64,000 nucleotides of DNA from Humulus lupulus (taxonomy: Eukaryota; Streptophyta; Magnoliopsida; Rosales; Cannabaceae). A model generated the notes under the pieces. That model made no database searches. It saw only the letters and a list, made by a program, of their open reading frames with translations, and had not been told where the DNA came from. Position 1 is the first letter of the stretch, and each line of letters begins with the position of its first letter. The stretch is taken from NCBI RefSeq assembly GCF_963169125.1, contig NC_084793.1:230642360-230706359 (forward strand), given 5' to 3'. Shown here piece after piece: positions 22,702 to 32,969 of the stretch. Both the position numbers and the translations under genes were made by a program.

Positions 22702-25700
22702 TCAACATAAGTTTTGGTAGAATAAGTCTACACACCACCTTTGCCTAAAAAGTTTCATATTATTGTCAGTTACATTATCAAATGGTAGTTGTAGAAGCTT
22801 ATGTTCAATATGCTCAATTACGTAACATCCGCAATTGCCACTGCATTAGAAAATAAACAATAATTTAATAAAGTTTTGTAATTAAGAAATAATAATTAAT
22901 ATGTGATATTTAATAAAGTTCACCTGGATTTTGTTTGCGGTACGAATTCACGTGGAATGAGTTTCCAATCGAAGGGTCTGACCTGACTCTCTGATGCTGT
23001 CAACTGAGGCGCGAGTATAACGTCATGGTTCTCAAATAAACCGGACTGTCGCAAGACCGACGGGAAAATGGTACACCAGTCAACCATCAAGCTGATCAAA
23101 TCGTTTTCGGAAATTGATCCAATACTGGAGTCAAAGATGTTGAGCATCCACCCATTCAGGTCTGCCTCTACAGCTACCCAATGCATTTGGTCTTTCAAGA
23201 AGAGGGCAAAATAAATGAACTCCTTGTTCTGCCAACTCGGTAAGAACTGGACTGCATCACCCCTAACCAGGTCCAATATACTGTCATCCCAACTAAATCT
23301 AGAGTAGTCAGAACCTGGAAAAGCGTCCCACCGACCCTTCAATGATTCGGGAAAAATTGTAGGCATAACAACACATTTCTGAGGGTACACGTTAGGATAA
23401 AATTCTAGACGCCTCCTCATGAGATGAAATGCTGCATCTAAATGCTACATTAAAGGAAAATTAAGTCAGTAACCACAATATCGTACCAAAATAAACAAAC
23501 AAAAAAACTATCAGACATGAATATAGTAACTATCGTACCCCAATCGTACCATTATCGTACCCCAATCGTACATGAATATATTAACAATAAAACCTTCTAT
23601 CGTACCAATATCGTGTTAATGTCGTACCATCATCGTACCTTTATGGTAAAAACTAGTATTATACACCATCGTACCCACTAGCGTCCCACTGTCGTACCAT
23701 CATCGTACATTATCGTACTACCATCGTACCTAAATTGTCCCACTACAAATTCTAAATTTATGATGGTAATAGTAACTACTTAACAAATTATATCGTACCA
23801 CTATCGTGCTAATGTCGTACCACCATCGTACCATTGACATAAACAGTTTATAATTTTGACACTTATAATTATCGTACTACTTTCGTACCATATCGTACCC
23901 ATATCGTACCACTATATATAGAAACATTTAAATAAATTTTCAACATTATTTAATTATGAAGTTATAGAAAACTTACAGAGTCAGAAAGCCATGTCCTCGG
24001 AGTATGCAGTTTCAGGAACCAAGCAGCATCGTGTGTCCCTGAGAAGCATTCCCTCGGATATTTATTCCCAATGGTGCCAAGCAACCACTTGTGAAAGGTC
24101 ATAAGTAATTTACCATCAACAACCCTCAATGGATCCACATTCACTGCTGTCTTCGATTTCTTATTCCTTTTCCTCATTGCAGTGTACTCATCGAACCACC
24201 TAGGCCTCTTTCTTTCTCTCCTCTTCTCCGGTGCTGGTGGAGCTATGTTTAAGAATTGTACTTCAGAATCTTCAGTATCTCCGATTACAGTAATTTGCAT
24301 ATCCTCTGGTGTGCGAAAAATGTGATCATCTACATCATCAGGTCTGTAATCGTTAGGGAGAATGTCTTCATCTACAGGAGACTGAGGGCCTTCTTCAGTG
24401 GACTGAGGGTGTGGATCTGGAACTGGCCTACTAAGATCTTCCATCATTGTCATAAGCTTCTGCAATTGACCCAAGATCTCGGACTGACCTTTAATAAGGG
24501 CACTTTGTTGCCCTTCAACCTTTTCCAACCTGGCCAAAATCATAGAGTAGCCTGGTTGCTCAGCTTGGGAGGAGGTGCTGGCATGAGGTGTTGATGGGGG
24601 AACCTCAGGTGCCTCAGGTTGAGCTGGTGGAACCTCCTTAAAAATATTTGCTGCTTCTGCTTGCTCAGCTAACTTTTCAGCAAGCTTTTCAGCCTGGCTC
24701 TGTAAGGCTTCCTGTGTAGGCTGTCCATCGGGACCCACCTCTAGTTCCTCTAACCCCATGTCCACATACAATGGGGCTTCATTGTCTGTAAGGGTCCTCA
24801 CATACTGTTCTTCAGCAGGTCGGGCACACAGGTAGGGGTATACTGTCAACTGCCACAAAAAACAATGCATATTTAGATTGGAAAGTAAAACAATATATCA
24901 TGTCAATTGGTAAACTATCGTACCCCAATCGTACCCATATCGTACCCATATCATGCAATTATCGTACCCATATCGTACCCATAACATAACAATATCGTAC
25001 CCGTAAGTGAGAATTGCTTGCTAACTATCGTACCATCATCGTACAACATCGTACCAATATCGTACCACTACTACTACATTAACAAAGAATACATATCGTA
25101 CCCCCATCGGACCATCATCGTACCAAATCGTACAACTTAGTCAGTTTTCAAACAGTTGACAAAAAACCACAAAATAACCCCATAATCGTACTCAAATCGT
25201 ACTCTATCGTATTCCTATCGTGCAGTACCCATAAAATTGCATATCTAGAAAAAAATATAGAACATTCAAAAGTAAAGTAAAAGCTCACCTTTTTGGCAAA
25301 CAACTTAATAAGTTGCTCTTTGTGTATCTCTACTTTCTCCTTGCTCTGCCAGTTGATCATTCTTGGTATGCCTTGGCCCATCTCACAGCATGATCCTGAC
25401 CCAACTCAATGATGGACTCAAAAGCCCAATACTGCAATGCTGCAGCATACCCATAAATAGAGTACTTGGCCTCCTTTTGAGTCTTTCCTTTCTCAATCTT
25501 CTTCTGTAAATGCTTCTTCATTTCAACAAAGTCTTTTTGACAAGTTTGTAACAACTTCTGGTATGATATCTTCCCCCACGGGTACTGGAAAAAGAAGTCA
25601 ACATCGTCTACCATCTTCAGCATGTCAGTCCAAACCATCAACTTCTCCTCACGACCTTTCAAAACACCCTCAACTAATAAGCACAAACCCATCTTGTACA

Positions 25701-26702
25701 CATCATCAACTATTTGACAACTCTCAAAAGTTCTGCGCAGTTGCCCTATGCTCACTTGGGAATGACCATTGAAGTACTCAAGAATTAACCGATCCGAAGT
25801 GGTCTTCGCTTTAATCTCAGCTTCAGACGGTTCGGCCTCAAAATTTAAACCAGTAACTAAAGCGAACTCCAATTGGCTAAATCTACATCTTTTTTTCCCA
25901 ATATAAAACTGGACTTCGTCAGTCTTCTCCCCTCTGAATTTGTGCAACAACAATTGATGGACTAAGGCACCAGAAAAATTTAATGGTTCCGCCATGAAGA
26001 ACTGTTTGAAAGGGGATTCCTTCACCCTATCCAATAAACCACACTGTATAAATTTTGCTTTAATCTTTGGAAAGTACCAACTGCCGCGCCAAGTGATACG
26101 TCCCGTAAAATGTTCCTCTACTGGAACTATCAGTTGTGGAGGTCTTAAGTTCTGCATAAAACAAATAAATACCCAATTAAATAGAATAACAAAAAAAAAC
26201 ATCAAATTTTATATTCTGCAATATACTATCGAGCAACTATCGGAATCTATCGCACCATATCGGACACCAATGGAAAACTGGAACTATAACATTATCGTGC
26301 ACAATCGTACCTCACATCGTACACCATCGTATTATAACATACACAACAATTTGTTCCCACTATCGGGCACACATCGTACCCAACATCGTACCCTATCGTA
26401 CCTCCATCTTCAACCTCAAGTTATCAGAAAACACAACCTATCGTACCACCATCGAACCACTATCGTACCCCTATCGTACACTCATCTTCAACCTGAAGTT
26501 ATGAGAAACACAAATACTATCGTACCCATATCGACCCACTATCGTACCTTATCGTACCTCTAAAAAAACCCAGAAATTTTTTTCAAAATTTTACGGTTTA
26601 TCAGATGTCACACAGTCAGATTTAACACAGTCAAATTCAACAATACATACTATAACATTTTTTAATGGAGAAGAGATTAAAAAAAACACATACCCTAGAC
26701 AT
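22702..26702 (-). CDS. MULE-borne DUF1985/Ulp1-like cysteine protease gene, five exons, one frameshift
   Basis: Ulp1-family enzymes remove SUMO from proteins; the role of MULE-borne copies is not known. Proposed exons on minus: 26702-26694 (ATGTCTAGG, donor GTATGT), 26151-25289 (DUF1985, with FMAEPLNFSGALVHQLL), 24849-23977 (linker with an acidic Pro-rich middle and KRRERKRPR basic patch), 23445-22925 and 22840-22702. All joins have GT/AG ends and compatible phase. The protease shows MHWVAVE (His), NIFDSS (Asp) and, only after the last splice, SGNCGCYVIEH (Cys), so the catalytic set is present. The last exon ends at TGA 22702-22704. One lesion is visible: in exon 2 the DUF1985 frame hits TGA at 25357-25359 while the next frame, open from 25381, continues to the donor, implying a one-base loss near 25375. 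The first exon is the weakest call. Confidence 0.72.
23470..23960 (-). repeat. ATCGTACC repeat block 3 (Ulp1-like intron 3)
   Basis: I count about 20 copies of (t)atcgtacc or one-base variants in about 450 bp. Read on the minus strand, which is sense for this gene, the word is ggtacgata. Confidence 0.88.
24900..25240 (-). repeat. ATCGTACC repeat block 4 (Ulp1-like intron 2)
   Basis: Same word and orientation as block 3, about 15 copies between exon 3 and exon 2. Between copies the DNA is AT-rich. Confidence 0.88.
26220..26560 (-). repeat. ATCGTACC repeat block 5 (Ulp1-like intron 1)
   Basis: Same word and orientation; also contains two near copies of ctatcgtacc...catcttcaacct (about 26396-26500), so part of the block spread by local duplication. 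Confidence 0.85.
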
Positions 26703-26714
26703 TTTTGCGCAATG

Positions 26715-26855
26715 GGGTGTCGGTTTTTCTTCTCCGGTGAGGGGTTGGAGCTTGGTTTTTCTTCGTCTCCGGTGGGGGTTGGGGCTTGGTTTTTCTTCGT
26801 CTCCAGTGGGGGTTGGGGCTTGGTTTTTCTACGTCTCCGGTGGGGGTTTTTCCGA
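26715..26855. repeat. Minisatellite in the leader of the Ulp1-like gene
   Basis: A unit of about 46-47 bp containing ggggttggggcttggttt is repeated roughly three and a half times with few changes. It lies just upstream (minus sense) of the proposed first exon. One strand is strongly GT-rich. Confidence 0.8.
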
Positions 26856-27009
26856 CCGTCGGGTGAGGGAGAGAGCAGCGTCGGGTGATGGTGGGTGAGG
26901 GAGAGAGAAGCGTCGGGTGTGAGTACTTATGTTGCTCGATGGTTTTGTGGGAGTGAAGAGTTGGGATTTGGGAGGGAACGGGAAATGGGCAGGGGAAAAG
27001 CCGAAAGGT

Positions 27010-27713
27010 ACGGTTTTTATCAAGTTTTTTTATCACTATCGTGTACCATCGGGTAAAATCGTGTACCATCGTACTATTGGGCAAGCATCGGGCACTTATC
27101 GGGTAACATCGTGTACAATCGTACTAATAGGTCTGCATTAACTTAATAACAACTATCGGGCATGCATCGGACTCGTATCGATCCATTATCGTACTTAAAG
27201 GGTTTGTAGAATGAAAATAAATATCGGGCAACCATCGGGTAGCCATCGAACCTTAATGACCATCGGGTAACCAAAACATATCGGGCAAGCATCGGGTGGC
27301 CATCGGACCTCATCACTAACCTTGAAACCCAACAACTATCGTCCCTGCATCGGGCCTATATCGGACACTATCGGGCATTTAGAAAAAAATTCAAGGAACC
27401 CAAAAAAACGCAGATTTTCACAGACCACGATTTTCACCAAAAAAACAGCAAAAAATACCAACAAACTACAGATCCAACATCTAAACAGCAATCTAAATCA
27501 TAAAAACAACCAACAACAACAAGAATCAAAGAAAATTACTTACCCATGTGTATCTTTTTTGCAAGATTTTAGAGAGGAAAGGTATGGGATTTTGTTATGA
27601 GAGGGGTATTTTTGGTATTAAATGAAAGATAAGCATTTGTATCATAGGGTGGTTAACTTTGGTTCAAATTTTAATTATTAAGCTAATGTAAGCATGATTT
27701 ATCAAATTTCCCT
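27010..27713 (-). repeat. MULE right terminal inverted repeat with repeat block 6
   Basis: Its reverse complement follows the left TIR from the terminus through atgggtaagt (27548-27539) and the CGAT words, to about 27010. Compared with the left copy it lacks most of the CT-rich leader and about 80 bp before the ATGG. Confidence 0.88.
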
Positions 27714-28203
27714 AAATATATAACCCATACATGTCTTGATAAGAGAAGTCGTGTCCTCAACTCACCTGCTTATCCAAAACCATGTAAGCGTGTGTGTCAT
27801 TCATGAAAAGCAGTGTACTATTTATCAAATTTATTAATCTCATCATTACTCGTCGTAAATATGAACTAAACTTATCAGAATTAAAGATATATATTTATTG
27901 AGTATTTTATTGTAATCACAAAGTGTCCAAACTAACGGTAATTCATAAGTAAAAAGTGAAAAATGAATTTTTAAGTTTTCACTTATGGAATTGAGATCTT
28001 ATCTCAAGGTTAATTTGTAATTAGTCTGACCTACCTCAAACTTGGTCTATTAATTTTCAAATTAATCTATCCGTGGCTAGTAATTATATTTTTGTGTTAT
28101 TTTATGTGTTGCATTCATGCATCATATTTACTATTCTAAATATAAATTGATATTTATTTTATGCATTAATTCATTATATTTTATTTATTTATTTTTCAGC
28201 AAT
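27714..28203 (+). repeat. Element B leader, third part
   Basis: AT-rich sequence between the MULE and the copia gag ATG. It ends in tttatttttcagcaat, which looks like a splice acceptor just before the ATG. No primer-binding site was found. Confidence 0.45.
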
Positions 28204-28407
28204 ATGTCCAATCCAAACCATATAACTGCTTTACTTGCTAATGAGAAATTGACTGATGATAACTACATGAAATAGAAATCGAACATGAACATTGTTTTGA
28301 TATGTGAAAACCACATGTTTGTCCTGAATGAGGAATGTCCTGAGGTTCCTGCTCTCACTGTTGCCAAAACTGCTAGAGAAAAGTATGACAATTAGATCTT
28401 ATCTAAC
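28204..28407 (+). pseudogene. Element B copia gag, first part
   Basis: From ATG 28204 the product has LLANEKLTDDNYMK, then MFVLNEECPEVPA, the usual opening of a copia Gag. Two Trp positions are now TAG (NYMK-stop-KSN near 28275 and the EKYDN-stop position near 28395), both fitting TGG to TAG change. Element D enters at 28408 and the frame resumes at 44220. Confidence 0.8.
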
Positions 28408-29385
28408 TGTTTACCGAGTTTTTCGAAAACTAGAATTATGAAAGATAAGAGAGCTAAAAAGAAAGGATTGAAAATATGCAATCAAGTTTTTTATGTGATT
28501 GGGGCGTTAATGAGCCTTAGTCCACGAGTGAGTTATATTAGAGCTTAGATAACTTTTGATAATTGAGTTTTCTGCAAGTTTGAGTAGAGTAATTGCTTAC
28601 AAGAGAAAATCTGGGGATCCCTGCTACAGTCCACAACTAGTCCTACTTATAAGCAGTTTAGGTGCGATGGGCTTGGGCCGGACTAATTCGGGCCCAATAG
28701 GGATGTAATCATGGTTTTCTCGCTAATGGAGGCTTAATACAAATGATATTGCTAAATAATACATATTAATCAGAGCCCATTGGGCTGGCTTGGGCATGGA
28801 TAAACCGTACAACTGTCAATAGTACATAAACCTCAGACTGGTCTACGTGGGCTTCTAAGGGGATTCTGGGGACAAGATCTATCAGAGTAGTGGCAGTACT
28901 GTTTCCTAGTAGCAACGTACATTCTGTATGTAACCTCTTCTTCAGGTTAGTTGAGGAGACTAACTTCCGTGTTTCTTGGGAATGTGTCAGCGTCAGGAAA
29001 GATCAATCCTGCCCTATCCGGACGTCGGGTCCGGGTTCCTTTACCAATGTCCTGGTCCATTCACCGGGACCCTGGTTCATTTACAAGGGATCGGGTTCAT
29101 CCTTGACAAGGTTGTATTCCTAGACTGTTGGGCCTGCCACCCCTTCCCGCATCCCGGAGGATACAGATAGGTTGGGATCAGGAAGATGAGTTAGGCCTGT
29201 ATCTTTGTCCCCGTTCCCTTGTCATGGTCGCGCTCATCAGACGTAGTTGGGCTTACTGATGACTGGGCCTTTAGAACTTTCTTCTTCCCTGTTCTTTGGG
29301 CTTAGGATGGGCCTTCGATCTCTTTGGAAGAGCACACAAGCCCATTATATCATGCCACGTGTCCAGGGGGAAAACAGGGATAACA
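28408..29385 (-). repeat. Element D 3' LTR
   Basis: It starts TGTTTACCGAG and ends GGGATAACA on plus and matches 43238-44214 closely along its length. A TATA-like cttataagtag on minus sits near 28645. Confidence 0.93.
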
Positions 29386-29398
29386 TTTACCCCAAGTC
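29386..29398 (-). other. Element D polypurine tract
   Basis: Minus reads GACTTGGGGTAAA directly before the 3' LTR, as in element C. Confidence 0.75.
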
Positions 29399-29411
29399 TT
29401 CATCCATGCTT

Positions 29412-29615
29412 GCATGGTGGAGACTTGCCTTATTCTCCTGATTCAAATCCAAATATCCCAGTTTGTTTCCTAGAAGATAGGTTCATTTACTTGGGGGCCG
29501 CTCGGGCGATTTCGCATGGCAGAGAGTTGCCTCATTCTCCCGGACCAAATCCAAATAGCCCAGTTCTTTTCCTAGGAGACGGGCTCATTTACTTGTGGGC
29601 CACTTGGGTGTTCCT
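29412..29615 (+). repeat. Tandem duplication of about 102 bp upstream of the D antisense gene
   Basis: Unit 1 (29412-29513) and unit 2 (29514-29615) both begin gcatgg, share caaatccaaata and cccagtt, and end near gggccrct(c/t)ggg. Divergence is moderate, so the duplication is not recent. Confidence 0.8.
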
Positions 29616-29817
29616 CGTCCTTTTGAATTCCCCATGTTTCACACATGCGTCTTCCTGTAATTGGTGCGTCTGTACCATTCGCGCCTTACAGATTTGGAAA
29701 GAATCTTTTAATTGTTACAGTGACCAATGAGTGTCAGTGTGATTTCCGAGGCGTCTTGTCTGTGCAAGAGAATTTGATAGGTTACTTGAATGGGCTGTTT
29801 AATGCCTCTGCACCATC

Positions 29818-30003
29818 TGGGACCGTTGGATGGGGATAATCTTGAAAATTTCAATGTAGATCGTTGGATCAGGTGGGCGTAGATTGTGGATTGACGAATC
29901 CACAATCTGGCGCTCAATTGGGCTAATTAAAGCCCTTGCGTTATCCAGGACCGTTGGATGGGGATAGTCTTGAGATCCCCATTCTGGACCGTTGGATCAA
30001 ACA
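29818..30003 (+). repeat. Direct repeats with gaccgttggatggggat before the TATA box
   Basis: The word ggaccgttggatggggata occurs at about 29820 and 29950, each followed by tcttgaraatyyc and a second cgttggatca. A perfect stem, tgtggattg...aatccaca, lies between (29886-29910). The second copy ends 15 bp before the TATA box. Confidence 0.75.
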
Positions 30004-30017
30004 GTGGGTTTTTGCCC

Positions 30018-30025
30018 TATAAATA
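30018..30025 (+). promoter_or_regulatory. TATA box of the element D antisense gene
   Basis: CCTATAAATACCCCC is a textbook plant TATA context. It is followed by a short leader and ATG 30089. It points away from gag-pol, so it would drive the antisense gene independently of the LTRs. Confidence 0.55.
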
Positions 30026-32969
30026 CCCCCACAGTTTCATTTCCAACTTTACACATTCTAAACAATCAGAGCCAAAACAAGAGCTTTTATGTCCCAACTT
30101 GCCGACGAACTTTTCCGGCGATTAGTTCATCTATGCACCTGTTTATTTCCAAACCGACCTCATTCCACTCAGCCATCAGATGGTTTGGTACTGATCCAAC
30201 CAGTAGACGACTTGCTACACCGTCTTCTCCCATTCAAGGTTGAGATCTTGCCGACCCTGTCACCGGAGACTTTACAACTTTCAGACCCAGTACACCGCAG
30301 TAAGTTTTCTGGTTTTTTTCCTCTGCTTATTCCTTCTTTTTTTTTATTGTTCTGTAATGTTACCTTCGCAACCGTAGGTCTATTAGGGTCGTGACCGCCG
30401 TGTTGAGTGGTTCTGGGTAGAATGGTGTAGGTTTGAAATATAGATTTTCTAGGTAATACCTTTGGTATGGTTGTCCCGGGTCGCTTTGGACGCTCCAAAG
30501 TTGATTTAGGAAAGTTAGAGAAAAAACCTCTTATCCCTAGTTCCCGACCATGGTTCTTGGGATCTTCATTGATCCCGAATCTGGGTCTGGAGGGGACTTC
30601 TCCAAGCAGTTTTAGGAGAACCCTCGTACCTTAACAAAATTTTTTGGGTTTTGGTGCTAACTGCTTGGTTTTTGTTTCCTTTGTTGCTCCTAAGTCCCTG
30701 ATCATGAGTCGCGGTGTCACCCTTCACCCGGAAGACTTCGTGCAGTTGGGCCCCATCGTCCTAGAAGGGCATAAGATTCCCACGGGCAACACATGGGAGA
30801 TGGACGGGGAAAGGAATGAGTTTCGAAACTACCAGATGCTAGACGCCCTGGAGAAACATTTGGGAGTGGAATCGAATCCCAAACTCTTCTACAACCGGCT
30901 GGCCCGGAAGGAAGAGAAGGCCCGTACCAGCGTGGGCGAGTTCGGGGCCTGGAGCGTAGGCCATATCAGTGCGAGAGCTACGCGCCTGCTTCACAACTAC
31001 TTTGCGTGATTCCTAAAGTTTGTGGGGATCGCGCCATTCCAACTCTTGCCCCAGGCGTACAAGCTGCTTGCGGGATGGTGCATCCTCTGCGCGCGAAGGA
31101 GATCCCGGCGCCCACCCCCACGGAGGTGTTATACTTCTAAAAGCTGGAGCCGCAGATTAATGTTAAGGACAAGACCTAGGACAAATTCTACAGATTGAAG
31201 CCCGGTGGTAATTATCCGACTCCATTTAGCACCTATAAACACCCCTGGATGTCAGACACTACTGGTTTATGACATTCAGGTTCCACTTGGAGACGAACAC
31301 CACATTGGTGCTGTACTTTCAGCGCATGGGTAAGTTAGTTTTCTTTCTGGCTCATTTAGTTATTTAGTTTTGTCTATTCTTCACTCATGTTCTTGGAAAA
31401 CAAGACCGTACAACCAGACCCTCCTCACCAAATCCATCTTGGACCGCAAGAAGTACTATGCTGCCCTTAGCGCCAAGGAGTTGGACGTGGGGGGCTTCGT
31501 GACCACAGACAATCTTTGATTGGCTGGGATGCTTGCCGCTAACCAAACGATAGATGCCCCTAGCTTCCGAGGGCTGAAATGTGAGAGGGATCCCATCCTG
31601 AGGGAGGAGTTGGCCCTCATGCACATCGAGGCTATGGAGGCTGCGACCAAGGCAGACATGGAGAAGAAGAAAAAGAAGAAGGAGTAGGCTCGCCAAGCGG
31701 AGAGGGCCGCATCTGAGGAGCTGGATGCCCTTATCGAGGGGGCTCAGCCATATACTGGGGCTCCCAGAGCTAGCATCTCGGGGCAAGGTAACTCGCCTCT
31801 GCTTTTAACTTATGCTCCTCATTTTGAGGACATAGTTAGGGATAGGCAACAGTATCAAGATTACCTGACCGAGGCTGTTAGAGAAGTGGGGCTCCCTTGC
31901 CCCATTGTCTTGGATATGTTAACCCTCATGTACTCGTCCGGGTTCTTACAATATGGTAATTTTTTGGACCTGGACGACATAGGGGACTGCATTCATTCTT
32001 TCGCCCTAGGGGAGTTGAGTCATGCTCGTTCTTTAGATAAGGGTTTGTGCCGGAGGACTTTAGACCTTTATATTTGCCTTGACTTTTTACTTCCATCCCC
32101 ATTCATATATTTTCCTGATTAGTTTCTCTGTTTATTTTAGGTGATCCAGAAATGTCTAACCCTGTGGCCAAGATGAAGGAGATGATCGAGGCCAGGGCGG
32201 CCGCAGCCAAGGCTTTGGCAAAGAAAACCGCCAAGGGCTCGACCAAGAAAAAGGTCATGGAGCTGGTGCTCGGGGGTTCCATGCCAGTCCCGGATGTTTC
32301 TGAAAGGGCTCCAGTTGCAAGTTCCTCCCCGGTAGCGCCCGCCAAAACGATCCCGCCCCAAGCTGCTCCTCTCCAAGTTATTAACTTGGATCAACAACCA
32401 TCTGAAGGTGGAAGGGCAGAGAAGAGGGTAGCGGGCTCGGCTGTCGTAGAGTCCCTGAAGCGGGCCAAGAGGGCCAGGACTAAGGATCTTGCCTTGGCTG
32501 AGGAGCATTCCTCAAGGGAGAGCTTGATCATCACGCAACAACTCCTAGATGCGCCTAGGCTCCCTGTTAACCCAGCTCTTCCTGAGGAAGGGGATCTGGT
32601 CCACTAGGAGGAGGGGATGAAGATGGTGTCCTGGGCTTGGGACAATGGCTGGGACAAACGAGATGAGGTGTACCGGACCCTGACCATCCGGTGGAAGGTG
32701 GAATTCGCCAACCGTTCGGAGGCTTTCAATTCTCCCTAACCCATTGTGGACCAACTGATAGCTAATACTGGGTTTTGGCCTAAGCTAGGCCAGGACACGA
32801 CTCCGTTGGCTGCAGATTTGCTGGCCCAAGTGGGAAATACCATGTCTACCCTCCAGTTGAAGCGGTACACTTCCTTGGCCAGCCAGGATGTCCTGTTCGT
32901 CTCCCAGGCTATTTGTCACCAAGCCACCGCGGTAAGTCACAAGCCCGTGTGAGCTTTTACTTTACCATA

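Larger units (their letters stand above)
18741..27713. mobile_element. Mutator-like element (MULE) with long TIRs, transposase and Ulp1-like gene
   Basis: The 8973-bp element is bounded by inverted repeats starting TAGGGAAATTTGAT (left) and ending ATCAAATTTCCCTA (right). Two genes lie tail to tail: transposase on plus (19075-22228) and DUF1985/Ulp1-like protease on minus (22702-26702). MULEs that carry Ulp1-like genes are known in plants. The expected 9-bp target duplication cannot be called because both flanks are runs of A and T (shared word atatataa, not perfectly placed). The open transposase suggests a fairly young copy. Confidence 0.9.

Noticed and set aside
23470..25240. CRISPR-like array, because of regularly spaced short repeats
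   Set aside because: The words are 7-9 bp, degenerate, unevenly spaced and in introns of a plant transposon.
26695..27084. 129-codon Pro/Arg-rich minus-strand frame near the right TIR
   Set aside because: It overlaps CGAT repeats and a minisatellite and reads through TIR leader sequence. It does not join DUF1985 in frame as well as the ATGTCTAGG exon does.
18720..27725. A 9-bp target duplication for the MULE
   Set aside because: Both flanks are A/T runs; the shared word atatataa is offset from the TIR edges, so no duplication can be asserted.
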